The translations under genes and the position numbers were made by a program. From Anaerolineales bacterium (GTDB lineage Bacteria > Chloroflexota > Anaerolineae > Anaerolineales > UBA4823): a stretch of DNA of 39,157 bases. The notes under the pieces were generated by a model that saw nothing but the letters and a program-made list of their open reading frames with translations, made no database searches and was not told the origin of the DNA. Numbering within the stretch: position 1 is the stretch's first letter; every line of letters begins with the position of its first letter. The stretch spans positions 1 through 39,157 of the forward strand of contig JAFGBV010000112.1 of NCBI GenBank assembly GCA_016932955.1, in the 5' to 3' direction. Positions 1 through 8,822 of the stretch are shown piece after piece.

Positions 1-724
1 CCGGCGGCAGGTGCAGCAGTTGGGTTACCAGCGGTGAATAGACCAGACCCCAGAAGATGCGCACCCCCAGCGCCAGGATGAAGCCCAATAGCCAGAAGTA
101 AGCGACCAAATGGCTCCGCTTTGGCGGCGCATCCTGCCACAACATCTCCTCGTCAACCAACAACAGGGGTAAAGCGATGAAACTGCTGTAAGCCAATGTA
201 TAGTATGCCAATACAATGGGGGCGAGGAAGAATTGCGGCGATAGGATTACCGCCGTGAGAACGCCGGTAAAGATCAGCCCTTCGGTCAGGCTTACCCCCC
301 CTGCCAGGAAGAACACCTCTCGAAAGGAGAGCTGGTATTTTCTGATCATCAGATAGGCGATGTAGGCCAGCGGAATGTAATCGCCTTGCGCCAGGATGAA
401 TGAGGGCAGGGTCTGCGGGTGGATGCCGCCGATCCCTTCACCGGTCACGGTCAGGCTGGCTTCGAACAGCATCCCAAACAGCCAAACGAGAAAGATATAG
501 GCTGCCGGTGCCCAGCGCTTTGGCAGGGCGAGCTTCTTCCTCAGCGCCCAGCGCTGGTTTGCCCACAGGCCAAAGATCATCAGGCCGTAGAGCGCCAGCT
601 CTGTGAACCAGTACGGTGACCTGATCTCATCGCTCCCAGTGAGATTGAGGAGCATAAAGAGCAGGCCCACGCCGATCCAGATCTTCACAAGGTACAATGC
701 ACTTCCTCGCCCGAAAAACACCAC
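1..724 (-). CDS. Multi-pass membrane protein, partial (C-terminus beyond window)
   Basis: The reverse strand is open from about position 724 to the left edge and was recovered by direct translation. It encodes a hydrophobic protein with about six or seven membrane segments, for example LVKIWIGVGLLFMLLNL near the start, then AAYIFLVWLFGMLF, VSLTEGLIFTGVLTAVIL and FWLLGFILALGVRIFWGLV. I do not recognise the family. The start is uncertain. A GTG lies at 724, but a TTG at 697 has a better ribosome site (AGGAA five bases upstream). An in-frame TAA lies about 70 bases upstream of 724. The reading frame between that stop and 724 also looks coding, so an N-terminal truncation at the edge of the neighbouring transposon remnant is possible. 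The C-terminus is outside the window. Confidence 0.6.
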   Translation of the reverse strand, partial: MVFFGRGSALYLVKIWIGVGLLFMLLNLTGSDEIRSPYWFTELALYGLMIFGLWANQRWALRKKLALPKRWAPAAYIFLVWLFGMLFEASLTVTGEGIGGIHPQTLPSFILAQGDYIPLAYIAYLMIRKYQLSFREVFFLAGGVSLTEGLIFTGVLTAVILSPQFFLAPIVLAYYTLAYSSFIALPLLLVDEEMLWQDAPPKRSHLVAYFWLLGFILALGVRIFWGLVYSPLVTQLLHLPP

Positions 725-904
725 GTTCTGCCAGGTAAGCAAGCCACCCGGATTCCACGTCGAATAAATTTTGCCAACATTTTTACCACAGAGGGATGAT
801 GGTTATGGCGGAACTCATTCAATTTTAGCATCATTTCCTCCATTTTTGTATTCATCAGCAATAGGCAATAGGTTGAACAAAGATGTTATTGCGATGAACG
901 TCGT

Positions 905-1150
905 TTGCGACAAAGAGCCCCATATATGGCAGAAATTTGCTTCGTTGTGCACTCAATGACAGTGATGGGAAAGCTGCAGATGTTCAAGCTATTCTTGACG
1001 ATTACAGAAACGAGCCATTTTTATACCAAAAGTGGGAGTGTTATCAAATTTTCTTTCTTTGATAAATTAGACGACGTAGAATCTGGGTACAAAAGACTAC
1101 TTCAGCGCCTCAAATGGCGCTTTGAAGCAGATCATCGGCTCAATTGGTAA
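905..1150 (+). pseudogene. Possible decayed coding fragment, frameshifted
   Basis: The 446 bases between the membrane gene and the end of the tniQ frame contain no clear gene. Two plus-strand frames give protein-like pieces that join through one frame change near 1058-1064, in a T-rich run. Before it one frame reads LNDSDGKAADVQAILDDYRNE and ends FFL. After it another frame reads FFDKLDDVESGYKRLLQRLKWRF and stops at 1150. This looks like a short acidic helical protein broken by an indel, but there is no family match I can name. It may be cargo of the adjacent transposon remnant. Confidence is low. Confidence 0.25.
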
Positions 1151-1170
1151 GGTTCAACGTTGCTGGGACT

Positions 1171-1362
1171 TCATCCCAGCGGAAAACGCATTCTCAAGTT
1201 AGCGGAAGGCAAAGCTCTCATAAACTCTTCTATTTGCTTCCGGCCAAAAAACGGAAATTTGCCCCAACGGGCCACAGGCTCCAGTAAACCGCATTCAAGC
1301 CAGCGTTTCACGGTAACAGGGCTAATCTTCAGAGAATTGATGATTTCAGCTTGTCCAAACCA
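1171..1362 (-). pseudogene. In-frame 3' continuation of tniQ after a stop (fourth HTH unit)
   Basis: Directly after the TAA of the tniQ-like gene (1363-1365), the same reading frame stays open for 63 codons to a TGA at 1171-1173. The encoded peptide begins WFGQAEIINSLKISPVTVKR and continues with a MerR-like recognition helix and wing, LECGLLEPVARWGKFPFFGR. That is a classic small DNA-binding helix-turn-helix unit. No start codon with a ribosome site precedes it. The upstream protein already carries about three divergent units of similar size and pattern, so this is best read as the lost C-terminal HTH unit of TniQ, cut off by a nonsense mutation. Expression by readthrough or by a separate start cannot be excluded. 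Confidence 0.6.
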
Positions 1363-3033
1363 TTAATTTCCTTCGATGATCATTTGGGCAAGTTGGTCAA
1401 GATCGTCGCCGAGAAAAATCCACTGGTCAAAACGCTCATCAAACTCATCTTCTCGAAATGCTTGTAAGGTGCCCGTCACAACTCCCGCAATCAACGACGC
1501 CACAGTAACACCAAATCCTTTCATGTAGTCCGACGCAGAAATCAAATCCAACCTGTATTGATCGAACTTATTCATCACTGGTAGTTTGAACGTCTCGTTG
1601 CCCATGAAATCGATGACTGATTGCCAATTGAACAACCAATCTTCGCTTCCGTCCGCTGCAATTGGCCCTCGCTCAGTAATAAAGAAGCCCATCTTGGCCA
1701 AGTCGATCACGGCTTCAGGCGGGATCCCAAGCACCCGGCCAGCACGATCAGGGGACAAGCTTTGCCTCCAACTATCAAATATCAACGCCACATCGCGGCG
1801 TCTAACCCAAACCGGTAGAGACGCCTTTGATGCGAGAGAGGTAAGTTTTCCGGCCTGGATCAGGCGGTAGATGATATCATCATTCACACACAGTGCGTCC
1901 GCGGCACGTTCAACGGTCATATATTCGAAACGTCTGGAAAGCTCGGGCCTCTTCGGAGAAGGTTTGGTGGGGTCATTCTCTCTCTGCTCAATAAACTGTC
2001 GGTAAGCTTCCTGTACGAACTCAAATTCTGGCAAGCGCCATTGGTACTCCAACCAACGGTAAGCCAGACGGTCAAGACCCACACCATCGAAACGCCTGTA
2101 GTGGCGCGTCGTGTAAGCCCGGTATTCACTCAAAAAATCGTAAAACCCATTAGGCCAATCCACTAATCCTTTGAAGGCGGTGGCATAGAGAACATACGAA
2201 CTGGTGGGCTTCAGATACCTCTTTGACCAATACCTCGACGGTTCAGCCTCTTTTGGGAGCATATCCGACCAATACAGATAATTCCAATTCGTGCGGTTTT
2301 CCAGGCTGGAATACAGACCGAATAAGATGCACCATAAAACCTCTGGGGGATGATCAGGCAAGCCCCATTCTGGAGACCGCGTGAAAGAAGATAAACCCAG
2401 CCAGGATGAAATGGCTTCCTGGACAAATACCCCAAAGGAATCATCCCGAATTGGAATTGGAGGAGCGGTAGCCAAATCGGCCTCACAGGCATCACAATGT
2501 CGTTTCACCAAGTCCACCATATTCAGTCGTTTGCCGCACTGCCAACAATCCTCAAGCAGAAAACATCGATGGTTAAGACAGATTGCCACAGCTTCAGGGA
2601 ACCATCCAAGACGATGGTAGGCAGCTTCGGCCAAACATAGTGGACAATACTGAACATCATCCTCCGCACGGAAATCGTCCCGGAGATTCTTGTCAATCAA
2701 AAGGAGAGGCTGTTCGTTTAGCAAGATCACTGTTTGGTTTGTACCCATCAAATTCATCCTGGGTGCAAAACGATGAATACTGGCGGATGCCAACTGCTCA
2801 ACCGTTGTTCCCGTAAGCGTTGCCAATATCTCGAACGTTTGAGGCTGGGTTGGACAGCCCAACGAATCGCAAATCCCCAAGGAAGCCAAACGTTGAGTGC
2901 AGAAGCCGGTAAATAAACGGGGTGGATCATATCTGTTGGCAAGCATCAAGCGAGCTAATAGAGAGGGCAGTGATTCGCCAGGCAACCAGGGTACCCGGCA
3001 GAGACAAGGCCGCAGACTGCCAACCTTGAGCAT
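1363..3033 (-). CDS. tniQ: TniQ-family transposition targeting protein
   Basis: This 556-residue protein has the TniQ/TnsD layout. The N-terminus contains the hallmark RVPWLPGESLPSLLARL (about residues 13-29). A zinc-binding region follows at about 129-187, with C-x2-C (YCPLC), a CLNH-x-C segment, CWQCG and HCDAC. The C-terminal part, from about 370, holds three successive MerR/excisionase-like HTH units, starting near YMTVERAADALCV, LSPDRAGRVLGIP and LISASDYMKGFGVT. TniQ proteins link the target site to the AAA+ regulator and the transposase. The start ATG at 3033 lies 8 bases after tniB, so the two are co-transcribed. At 556 aa it is longer than the compact TniQ of CRISPR-associated elements and closer to TnsD-like site-recognition forms. 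The stop may be premature, because the frame continues into a fourth HTH unit. Confidence 0.85.
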   Translation of the reverse strand: MLKVGSLRPCLCRVPWLPGESLPSLLARLMLANRYDPPRLFTGFCTQRLASLGICDSLGCPTQPQTFEILATLTGTTVEQLASASIHRFAPRMNLMGTNQTVILLNEQPLLLIDKNLRDDFRAEDDVQYCPLCLAEAAYHRLGWFPEAVAICLNHRCFLLEDCWQCGKRLNMVDLVKRHCDACEADLATAPPIPIRDDSFGVFVQEAISSWLGLSSFTRSPEWGLPDHPPEVLWCILFGLYSSLENRTNWNYLYWSDMLPKEAEPSRYWSKRYLKPTSSYVLYATAFKGLVDWPNGFYDFLSEYRAYTTRHYRRFDGVGLDRLAYRWLEYQWRLPEFEFVQEAYRQFIEQRENDPTKPSPKRPELSRRFEYMTVERAADALCVNDDIIYRLIQAGKLTSLASKASLPVWVRRRDVALIFDSWRQSLSPDRAGRVLGIPPEAVIDLAKMGFFITERGPIAADGSEDWLFNWQSVIDFMGNETFKLPVMNKFDQYRLDLISASDYMKGFGVTVASLIAGVVTGTLQAFREDEFDERFDQWIFLGDDLDQLAQMIIEGN

Positions 3034-3041
3034 GATCTCGC

Positions 3042-4034
3042 CTACTTGGTGGTCAGAGTTGCCGCAATAGAAGGTGGACGCTTCTGCTGCAGGCCATCGG
3101 ATGAGGATTTGTTTTTGTCAGCAGGGGGATTGAAAGTCTCGTTTCCTGGTTCAAATGGATTGATTTTGATTCGCAGGTGTTTCCCAATACGTTTTTCGAA
3201 CGAAATAACCAGGTCGGTCAGATCAATAACCGACCGCCCGTTTTCTGAGGCAATCAGCGCCGCATAGCGCATCAGGTTCATCATATGGCCGACCACACCA
3301 TCGGTTGCATAGTGAAGCCGATAAAGTAATTCTGTTCTGGGCAGTTGCCTGGAGAGTGGCATCCCCACTGCTTTCTCGGTGTACAGTACGAACATAGCAA
3401 ACTCTTTGAGGCTATCCTGATCCCGGGCATCCCAAGCGAAGGGATGGAGAGTTTCTCTGAATGCAAATAAACGGGACAGTTGGGGGTTGGCTTGCAAGAT
3501 GCGATCAACCTTTCCGTCCAACCCAATCACCAAAAAAGGCACATCGGTTTGCTTGATCAACATCTTGAGCCAGTCTGAAACGGTTGCCAGAATGTGATTC
3601 GTCTCGGTGTCGATCAAGTTGGAGAATTCGTCCAGAATAACCAATTCCACTTCACAGACGCGGATAAAGTGAATCAGGCGAGAATTCATCGACCACAAAG
3701 TTCCTCTTCCAGCCAGCGGATCCCCCAATTGTTCCAATAACGCGGCGGCTGTCCCTTTGACTGTAGCCGGGGATGGAATCTCAGCATAGAAAACCGGGAT
3801 GACAGTGCCGCTCTGGGTTTCGCACCGCGGAATAGCAGCCGCATAATCCTTGACCAATGTTGACTTTCCGGCGCCCGTTACCCCTTCCAGAGACATGCAT
3901 TGAGGTTCCCCAGCGATCTTAGATAAGCTTTGGCAACGTCGGATCTCCTGGTGCAGTTCCTTGAAACGTGGGTAACGGATGAGGGCGGTGTGCGCTTGCT
4001 CTAGTTCCGAAGGAAATGGATCATCGGCTATCAT
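3042..4034 (-). CDS. tniB: TniB/TnsC-like AAA+ ATP-binding transposition regulator
   Basis: The 330-aa AAA+ ATPase has Walker A GVTGAGKST (about residues 51-59), Walker B LVILDEF (about 132-138) and an N-terminal stretch YPRFKELHQEI typical of TniB. Family role: it forms ATP-dependent assemblies on DNA that connect target selection (TniQ) to the TniA/TnsB transposase. The C-terminal 40 residues are polar and probably disordered. It lies 16 bases after the surviving tniA stop and 8 bases before tniQ, the standard tniA-tniB-tniQ order. The ATPase motifs look intact even though its partner transposase gene is destroyed, so the decay is probably recent or the ATPase persists by chance. Confidence 0.88.
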   Translation of the reverse strand: MIADDPFPSELEQAHTALIRYPRFKELHQEIRRCQSLSKIAGEPQCMSLEGVTGAGKSTLVKDYAAAIPRCETQSGTVIPVFYAEIPSPATVKGTAAALLEQLGDPLAGRGTLWSMNSRLIHFIRVCEVELVILDEFSNLIDTETNHILATVSDWLKMLIKQTDVPFLVIGLDGKVDRILQANPQLSRLFAFRETLHPFAWDARDQDSLKEFAMFVLYTEKAVGMPLSRQLPRTELLYRLHYATDGVVGHMMNLMRYAALIASENGRSVIDLTDLVISFEKRIGKHLRIKINPFEPGNETFNPPADKNKSSSDGLQQKRPPSIAATLTTK

Positions 4035-4050
4035 ATCGTCACCGGCTTTC

Positions 4051-4155
4051 TCAAGAAGTTTTTCGCACTTCTTCTTGGGCGATCTTCAGCAAACCATCTG
4101 GCACAAGTTCCCAACCATTGTCATCGGCGTCTGGCAGGCGTAAAATGAAATAGGA
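4051..4155 (-). pseudogene. tniA transposase, C-terminal remnant only
   Basis: Immediately upstream of tniB the minus strand reads YFILRLPDADDNGWELVPDG and on to a TGA at 4051-4053. This is consistent in position and character with the last 35 or so residues of a TniA/TnsB-type DDE transposase: a charged C-terminus followed by a short gap to tniB. The frame stays open a further 40 bases or so into the next gene's territory before a stop. No catalytic domain is present anywhere in the window. The break near 4155 therefore marks a deletion or rearrangement that removed most of the transposase and joined the module to the protease fragment. Assignment rests mainly on gene order. Confidence 0.55.
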
Positions 4156-5460
4156 ATGGCTATCTCGGATTTTAATTATGGGTATGGACCTCGACGTAGA
4201 GGAGATTTAGTAGATCGCCGGGAAAATATTGTTTGGGATCTGATGAATTATAAATCTAGTTTATGGCTTTCGCCTTTTACTTGGGAGTCGTGGATAAACA
4301 ACCCAAGGCCACCGGATATATCAGCCCAATATTTAACTATTAACAATGAAGCACCTGATTACCTGTATGTTTCTGGCTGGGTATCATCTGAGGATGTGGC
4401 TGGTTTTAATCCTGTTTGGAAAGGTGACATGCCTATCAGCCCTCCAATTGGGGATTATTGTATCCATGCCTTGGATAATAGTGGCATTGAGATCAACTCG
4501 GTTTGTTTTGCTATAAATTTCTCTGATCCCGAATCTGGCAATCCCACTGATGTCGGTTATTTCTTGGCATCATTACCCTATAATCTGGAAATATCACAAC
4601 TTCAGCTTACACACAACGGGTCAATACTAAATGGGATTGTAGCGAATTCCCCACCCACTGTAACATTAACCCACCCAAATAATGGTGGAATATTAGCAGG
4701 TGACCTCTACATTACCTGGACTGGGTTTGATGCCAATTCGGATCCTTTGCATTATCGTGTGTTATTTAGTCCAGATTATGGATCAACATGGAATGTTTTG
4801 GCGTCTAATTTGACAGGTAGCACTTATTTGGTAGATGTCGCTGACCTTCAAGGGACCGGTGGGGGATTGTTCAGGGTGATGGTATCTGATGGATTTAGTG
4901 TGGGCGAGGATCAGAGTGATGCATACTTTTCTATTGCTGGCAAACCACCTGTGCTCACTGTCAGCTCCCTGTTGAATGGAGGATCAGGAGTACAAGGAAG
5001 CTGGTTCATCTTGAGCGTTTCTGTATATGATAAAGAAGATGGATTAATACCGCCTGAGTCAATATCCTGGATGTCTGACATAGATGGACTGCTTGGTACT
5101 GGGAATTTGCTTGAAGTTGTATTATCTCCTGGAATCCACTTGATCACCGTCACAGCTGCCGACCAGGATGGAATGGTTAGTGAAGAAGGATTTTACGCGG
5201 AAGTACTCTCTGATACTGACAATGATGGCATGCCTGACCGCTGGGAGGCTTCTATGGGGCTCAACTCCTCGGTTGATGATGCGCTGGGGGATCCGGACAA
5301 TGAAGGACTGACCAATTTTCAGGAATATTTATATGGGACTGACCCGTTCAACCCAGATACGGATTTCGATGGATGGGATGATTACTCAGAATTCTTATAT
5401 GGCAGCCCTCCCCCAGAGGAGGAGATAAATGTCGTTCATCTCCCATTAGTACACAGGTGA
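4156..5460 (+). pseudogene. Secreted metzincin-like protease, 5'-truncated
   Basis: The 434-aa reading frame has no signal peptide and begins inside what looks like a larger exported protein. Near residues 28-43, WDLMNYKSSLWLSPFTW resembles the Met-turn region following the zinc site in metzincin-type peptidases, where DIMSY-like motifs are usual. The expected HExxH segment upstream is missing. Residues about 165-260 and 265-350 look like two Fn3/PKD-type beta-sandwich domains. Residues about 355-425 carry calcium-binding TSP3-like DxDxDG repeats (DTDNDGMPD, DPDNEG, DTDFDGWDD). The protein ends HLPLVHR, a tail seen in many exported Chloroflexota proteins. Base composition is more AT-rich than in the genes to the right. 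The 5' part was probably lost at the junction with the transposon remnant. Confidence 0.65.
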
Positions 5461-5747
5461 TGTAATCTCTACTAGTTTCACAGAAATGCGGTTGCCTGGG
5501 GCGGTTTTTTTTCACTTGCCCCAGTTGACTCATGTGCTATGCTGATATCGAAAGCCTACTAATTTACATGCCTCCATGCACGGATTGAGCGGCATTTGAA
5601 TAGTATCTTCGCTCATCGTTCGAAATTGTGTGCTATTCAATAGAAATCTGCCTATACCTTGGATCTCACCAATTATTTGGCAGCCATAATGATGCTGGGT
5701 GGTTGTGTTATGCGACGGGAAATCTGGGGGTTGTGGGCGTGAAAACG
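5461..5747. other. Intergenic stretch with weak hairpin and partial repeat core
   Basis: No gene is visible. Bases 5496-5524 form a 7-bp stem (CTGGGGC/GCCCCAG) around a loop containing eight T residues, just after the protease stop. This could terminate transcription, but the T-run lies inside the loop rather than after the stem. At 5703-5716 the segment TTGTGTTATGCGAC is a partial tandem copy of the core of the 41-bp repeat that begins at 5748. Confidence 0.4.
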
Positions 5748-5788
5748 CTTGTTATGCGATGGGTTTACGGCTAAAATAGTCGTACAAG
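5748..5788 (+). repeat. 41-bp direct repeat, copy 1 (candidate recombination site)
   Basis: The segment begins CTTGTTATGCGAT and ends GGCTAAAATAGTCGTACAAG. It matches the copy at 10950-10990 at 37 of 41 positions without gaps and in the same orientation. The ends are imperfect inverted arms: CTTGT-n4-CGAY on the left against GTCG-T-ACAAG on the right. Similarity extends weakly upstream, where an ATTATT-GGCA and ATGC-GGG pair also occurs before copy 2. The two copies bracket the fic/ATPase block. Confidence 0.75.
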
Positions 5789-5836
5789 AGTAATTCTATG
5801 AGTAAATTCCCCCTTCAGGCATCGGCTGCCAGAAAC

Positions 5837-6430
5837 CTAAAGCAGCTCGAAGTACTCGTCCGTATCCAATAGTGGGATGATTTCATCCACCAATTCTTGC
5901 AGCGGCCCGCAATCGCAAATATTAACCCATTCCGGCAGGCTGGACACATAAGTGGCTCGCTCAGCACAGAAGGTGCGATCGGCTGTATTGACCAGTTTGA
6001 AATGTAGCATCGGGCTGTACTGAGCATTCTTATCCAGCAGCGACTGCATGCCTTCCAATAGCTCCTGCCGCGAGTACATGAGCAGGGTTTTGCCAAAGAT
6101 GTCAGCCATGTCTTCTGCATCCGGCCCCAGCCGTTCATAAACAACAATCTGCTTGCCTTTTGCTGAGACGCGGTAATTATTCCCCTTCGGGTGGCGGTGC
6201 AGAGCATCCTCCACAAGCTGGGTTTCCTCAGGCAAGATCAACTGTTGGCGATCCTTAACCAGCGAAACAATGCCGTTCACGCTCTCCTCGATATGATGAC
6301 CGGCAGGAACTTGCTCTAGCGCGTCCGGCGCTGCAGTTTTTGAGAAGAAGTAACGCGGTTTGCTAGTTTTGGTAATCCCCTGGTGCAAGAAATAGGTTTG
6401 GCCTTTGCGGTTGGTGTGCGAAATGGGCAT
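5837..6430 (-). CDS. Conserved hypothetical protein (MPISHTNRKG type)
   Basis: The 197-aa protein begins MPISHTNRKGQTYFLHQG, followed by a TKTSKPRYFFSK segment and ESVNGIVSLV. I recognise this N-terminus as that of an unnamed conserved family often found next to a protein like its upstream neighbour, but no function is known to me. It has no signal peptide, membrane segment or catalytic motif that I can identify. It is the last gene of a three-gene minus-strand operon (fic, 382-aa protein, this gene), starting 17 bases after the preceding stop. The C-terminus is acidic, ending DTDEYFELL. The start at 6430 is supported by the conserved N-terminal motif. Confidence 0.75.
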   Translation of the reverse strand: MPISHTNRKGQTYFLHQGITKTSKPRYFFSKTAAPDALEQVPAGHHIEESVNGIVSLVKDRQQLILPEETQLVEDALHRHPKGNNYRVSAKGKQIVVYERLGPDAEDMADIFGKTLLMYSRQELLEGMQSLLDKNAQYSPMLHFKLVNTADRTFCAERATYVSSLPEWVNICDCGPLQELVDEIIPLLDTDEYFELL

Positions 6431-6447
6431 GGTTTGTCTCCAAACTG

Positions 6448-7596
6448 CTAAATCCAGCCTTTGGTATGCCAGCGCCCCATCAGCGCCGAGCGGGCAGAGT
6501 ATTTCTCGGCCAATCGACGTAAGCGCTGCTGGAAGATATCGCGTGTATCCTGGAATTCGGACAACTGCTGGAGCTTCTCTAAAAGTCCAGTGGCTTCATC
6601 ATATACTGAAGCGATCTTACGGCCATTGTCCAACAGGTCTTCCACTTTTCTCCAGGTCTGCTCTTCTCGGGCAGCCAGGGCTTTCATTGCGGCAATGTGC
6701 CTTTGGCGGGCAGCTTCCGCCTGGCGTTTCTGTTCAGCTTTGTTAAGTTGTTCGGCGCGTTGCAGGATCTGCTGGATCGTGCGTGGTTGACCAGCCTGGG
6801 GCTGTTCGGGCTGCGGCAAAAAAGCCGCCAGGCGCTTGCGCAGCGTCAATGCCACGCCCGCTTCGCCTTCGGCCAGGCGGGTGAGAAAATCATCGCACTC
6901 AGAGCGCGATAAACGGCCCACCAGGCTGGCATAATCTATCGCCAGGGCTTTCTTGGGATCAGGGCTGGCCTCGGCAGCGGCCTGCACCAGGAAGGGATCG
7001 ATCTCGAAAACGTGCACAAAGCTCTGCAGCGCCGGTGAGAGCTTCTTCAAGCCGGGTGGGACGGGCGGCTCGTGGTCATAAGCTGGGCTGTCAGGATCAT
7101 CTTCGTCATACTCGTCATCGTCTGGCACACCGTAGAAAGTCATCGCTTTCAGCCAAGCCAGGTACAGCAGGCGGTAGTCGCCATCCAGGATATCGGCGCG
7201 CAAGCGGATGAAATGGGAAAGGCCGGCATCTGCTTCCATCCAACCGCCGCCGTCTTCGGGGTTGAAATCCAGGTCAAGCACCTGGTAGTCGCCGATGGTT
7301 TCAAACGAAATGTACTCGTCCACGCAGTACGGTTCGATATCAGCCTCGTCAAGCAGCCCTTTCGGGAAACGGAACATCAGGCGTAAGCTACCCCAGTTAG
7401 CCAGGTAGAAATGGGCATCGAAGTATTTCAGCAGTACTTCTTTGGGGTCGTGTTTGAAATCGCTCCAATCATAAGTAACCACTGCCTGGCTGGAGCTAAC
7501 ATCTATATGGCTGGAAAGACGATTCACCGCGGCCTGCTCTTCGGCCGTGAGAATACGGTCTACTGTTTGCCATTCGTAATATTGGTACTCGCTCAT
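6448..7596 (-). CDS. Conserved hypothetical protein (MSEYQYYEWQ type)
   Basis: The 382-residue soluble protein has an N-terminal domain (about 1-165) starting MSEYQYYEWQTVDRILT and containing DWSDFKHDPKEVLLKYFDAH and YLANWGSLRLMFRFP. An acidic linker (DDDEYDEDDPDSP, about 173-185) follows. A C-terminal helical and coiled-coil-rich half then has Gln/Ala/Arg-rich stretches (about 285-370). The N-terminal pattern belongs to a conserved family of unknown function that co-occurs with the downstream 197-aa type. The start is 3 bases after the fic stop, implying translational coupling. The pairing suggests the two hypotheticals act together, but the fic link could be local. Confidence 0.8.
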   Translation of the reverse strand: MSEYQYYEWQTVDRILTAEEQAAVNRLSSHIDVSSSQAVVTYDWSDFKHDPKEVLLKYFDAHFYLANWGSLRLMFRFPKGLLDEADIEPYCVDEYISFETIGDYQVLDLDFNPEDGGGWMEADAGLSHFIRLRADILDGDYRLLYLAWLKAMTFYGVPDDDEYDEDDPDSPAYDHEPPVPPGLKKLSPALQSFVHVFEIDPFLVQAAAEASPDPKKALAIDYASLVGRLSRSECDDFLTRLAEGEAGVALTLRKRLAAFLPQPEQPQAGQPRTIQQILQRAEQLNKAEQKRQAEAARQRHIAAMKALAAREEQTWRKVEDLLDNGRKIASVYDEATGLLEKLQQLSEFQDTRDIFQQRLRRLAEKYSARSALMGRWHTKGWI

Positions 7597-7599
7597 GGC

Positions 7600-8751
7600 T
7601 TACACACTCTCCAGTATCTTCAGGACTTCATCCGCCCGGTAGACGCGGTTGCGCCGCCCGCCGGTGATCTCACGCAGCAGGCCGGCCTGAACCAATTGGT
7701 TAATCAAACGCTGGGCGGAGGGGAAATTGATCTCTAAAGCGCTTTCCACCTGACGGGCGGTGAGCACCGGCTGGGCAAAGAGCAGGTCAATCACGCGCAG
7801 CAACCTGGCCGGGGCGCGCCGGGTTTGGAAATGGGCCTGGTATTGAGCGCGGAGGGCTTGCATGCGGCCGATGCGATCCACGGCGTCCAGGGATTGCTGT
7901 TTGATGCCTTCCATGAAATACAGCATCCAGTCTTCCCAGGCGGCGCGCTGGCTGACCGCCAGGAGCAGGTCATAATAGTCGCGGCGGTTGCTCTCGAAAT
8001 AGGCGCTCAAGTAGAGCAGCGGCTGGGGCAGGAGTTGCCAGGCGGATAGAAGCAGCGCTACCAGCAGGCGGCCCACCCGGCCGTTGCCATCCAGGAAGGG
8101 GTGAATGGCTTCGAACTGGTAATGGATCAACCCCAGGCGGATTAGTGGCGGCAGGTCTGATGGGGCATGGATGAAATTCTCCAGGTCGCCGAGCGCCGTA
8201 AACATCTCATCCACCGGTGGTGGAACATAAGGGGCGGTTTCGAGCGTGCTGCCGGCGGGCCCGATCCAGTTCTGGCTGCGTCGGAATTCACCTGGAGTCC
8301 AGACATCGCCACGCATGCCCTCCATCAGCCTGGCGTGCAGCTCACGGATCAGGCGCAGGCTGACCGGCAGGGTTTTGATGCGCTCCAGACCGTATTCCAG
8401 GGCGCGCACGTAATTATGCACTTCGCGTACATCTGAGCCTGACTCGAGGAATGAGAGTTGGGTAGCCTCATACGCCAGCAGATCGTCCAGCGAGGCGCGT
8501 GTACCTTCAATGCGAGAAGACAGTACGGCTTCCCGGCGCGCCAGGGGCCGGATGAGCAGGTGGGGATTGGCCAGCGCGCCGCCCAGGCCGCGCAACTCAC
8601 CTAACGCACGGTCTGCAGCAGAAAGGGCAGTTACCAGCGCTGGCGAAAAGGTCAGCGCGGGCGGTAGGGGCGCTGGCAGAAAGGCCCAATAGCCTTGCGG
8701 CTGGCGGACAACTTTTCCTGAGGGGGAAGTCTGGAATTTGGATGGATCCAT
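7600..8751 (-). CDS. Fic-family protein (putative AMP transferase) with C-terminal winged helix
   Basis: The 383-aa Fic protein has the complete catalytic motif HPFLDGNGRVGR at about residues 217-228. An N-terminal inhibitory helix motif SSRIEG (about 78-83, matching S/T-x3-E-G/N) marks a class II self-inhibited enzyme. The family transfers AMP, or occasionally another nucleotide monophosphate, from a nucleotide to hydroxyl side chains of proteins. The N-terminus (KVVRQPQGYWAFLPAPLPP) matches the Fic_N-type segment. The C-terminal 80 residues contain a winged helix (QPVLTARQVESALEINFPSAQ), a common arrangement in regulators that bind their own promoter. A consensus-like promoter lies upstream with an 11-bp inverted repeat across its -10 box. 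All key residues appear intact. Confidence 0.92.
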   Translation of the reverse strand: MDPSKFQTSPSGKVVRQPQGYWAFLPAPLPPALTFSPALVTALSAADRALGELRGLGGALANPHLLIRPLARREAVLSSRIEGTRASLDDLLAYEATQLSFLESGSDVREVHNYVRALEYGLERIKTLPVSLRLIRELHARLMEGMRGDVWTPGEFRRSQNWIGPAGSTLETAPYVPPPVDEMFTALGDLENFIHAPSDLPPLIRLGLIHYQFEAIHPFLDGNGRVGRLLVALLLSAWQLLPQPLLYLSAYFESNRRDYYDLLLAVSQRAAWEDWMLYFMEGIKQQSLDAVDRIGRMQALRAQYQAHFQTRRAPARLLRVIDLLFAQPVLTARQVESALEINFPSAQRLINQLVQAGLLREITGGRRNRVYRADEVLKILESV

Positions 8752-8772
8752 GCGCGATTTCCTTATGCTCAG

Positions 8773-8805
8773 AAATGATAATAAGCCACATCTATATTAT
8801 CATTT
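8773..8805. promoter_or_regulatory. 11-bp inverted repeat overlapping fic -10 (operator candidate)
   Basis: Arms AAATGATAATA (8773-8783) and TATTATCATTT (8795-8805) are perfect reverse complements separated by 11 bases. The right arm covers the -10 hexamer of the fic promoter. A repressor dimer bound here would block initiation. The winged helix of the Fic protein itself is the obvious candidate, by inference. Confidence 0.7.
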
Positions 8806-8822
8806 TGTACGGAAAATGTAAA
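8794..8822 (-). promoter_or_regulatory. Sigma70-type promoter of the fic operon
   Basis: On the minus strand TTTACA (8817-8822) and TAATAT (8794-8799) are separated by exactly 17 bases. They lie 43 bases upstream of the fic ATG at 8751. The -10 box is embedded in a perfect inverted repeat. Confidence 0.75.

Noticed and set aside
1160..1366. 68-aa plus-strand open frame
   Set aside because: The opposite strand encodes a clear HTH unit in frame with tniQ.
1..4155. CRISPR-associated transposon
   Set aside because: tniB and tniQ suggested it, but there is no Cas12k, Cascade gene or repeat-spacer array in the flanks, and TniQ is of the long HTH-bearing type.
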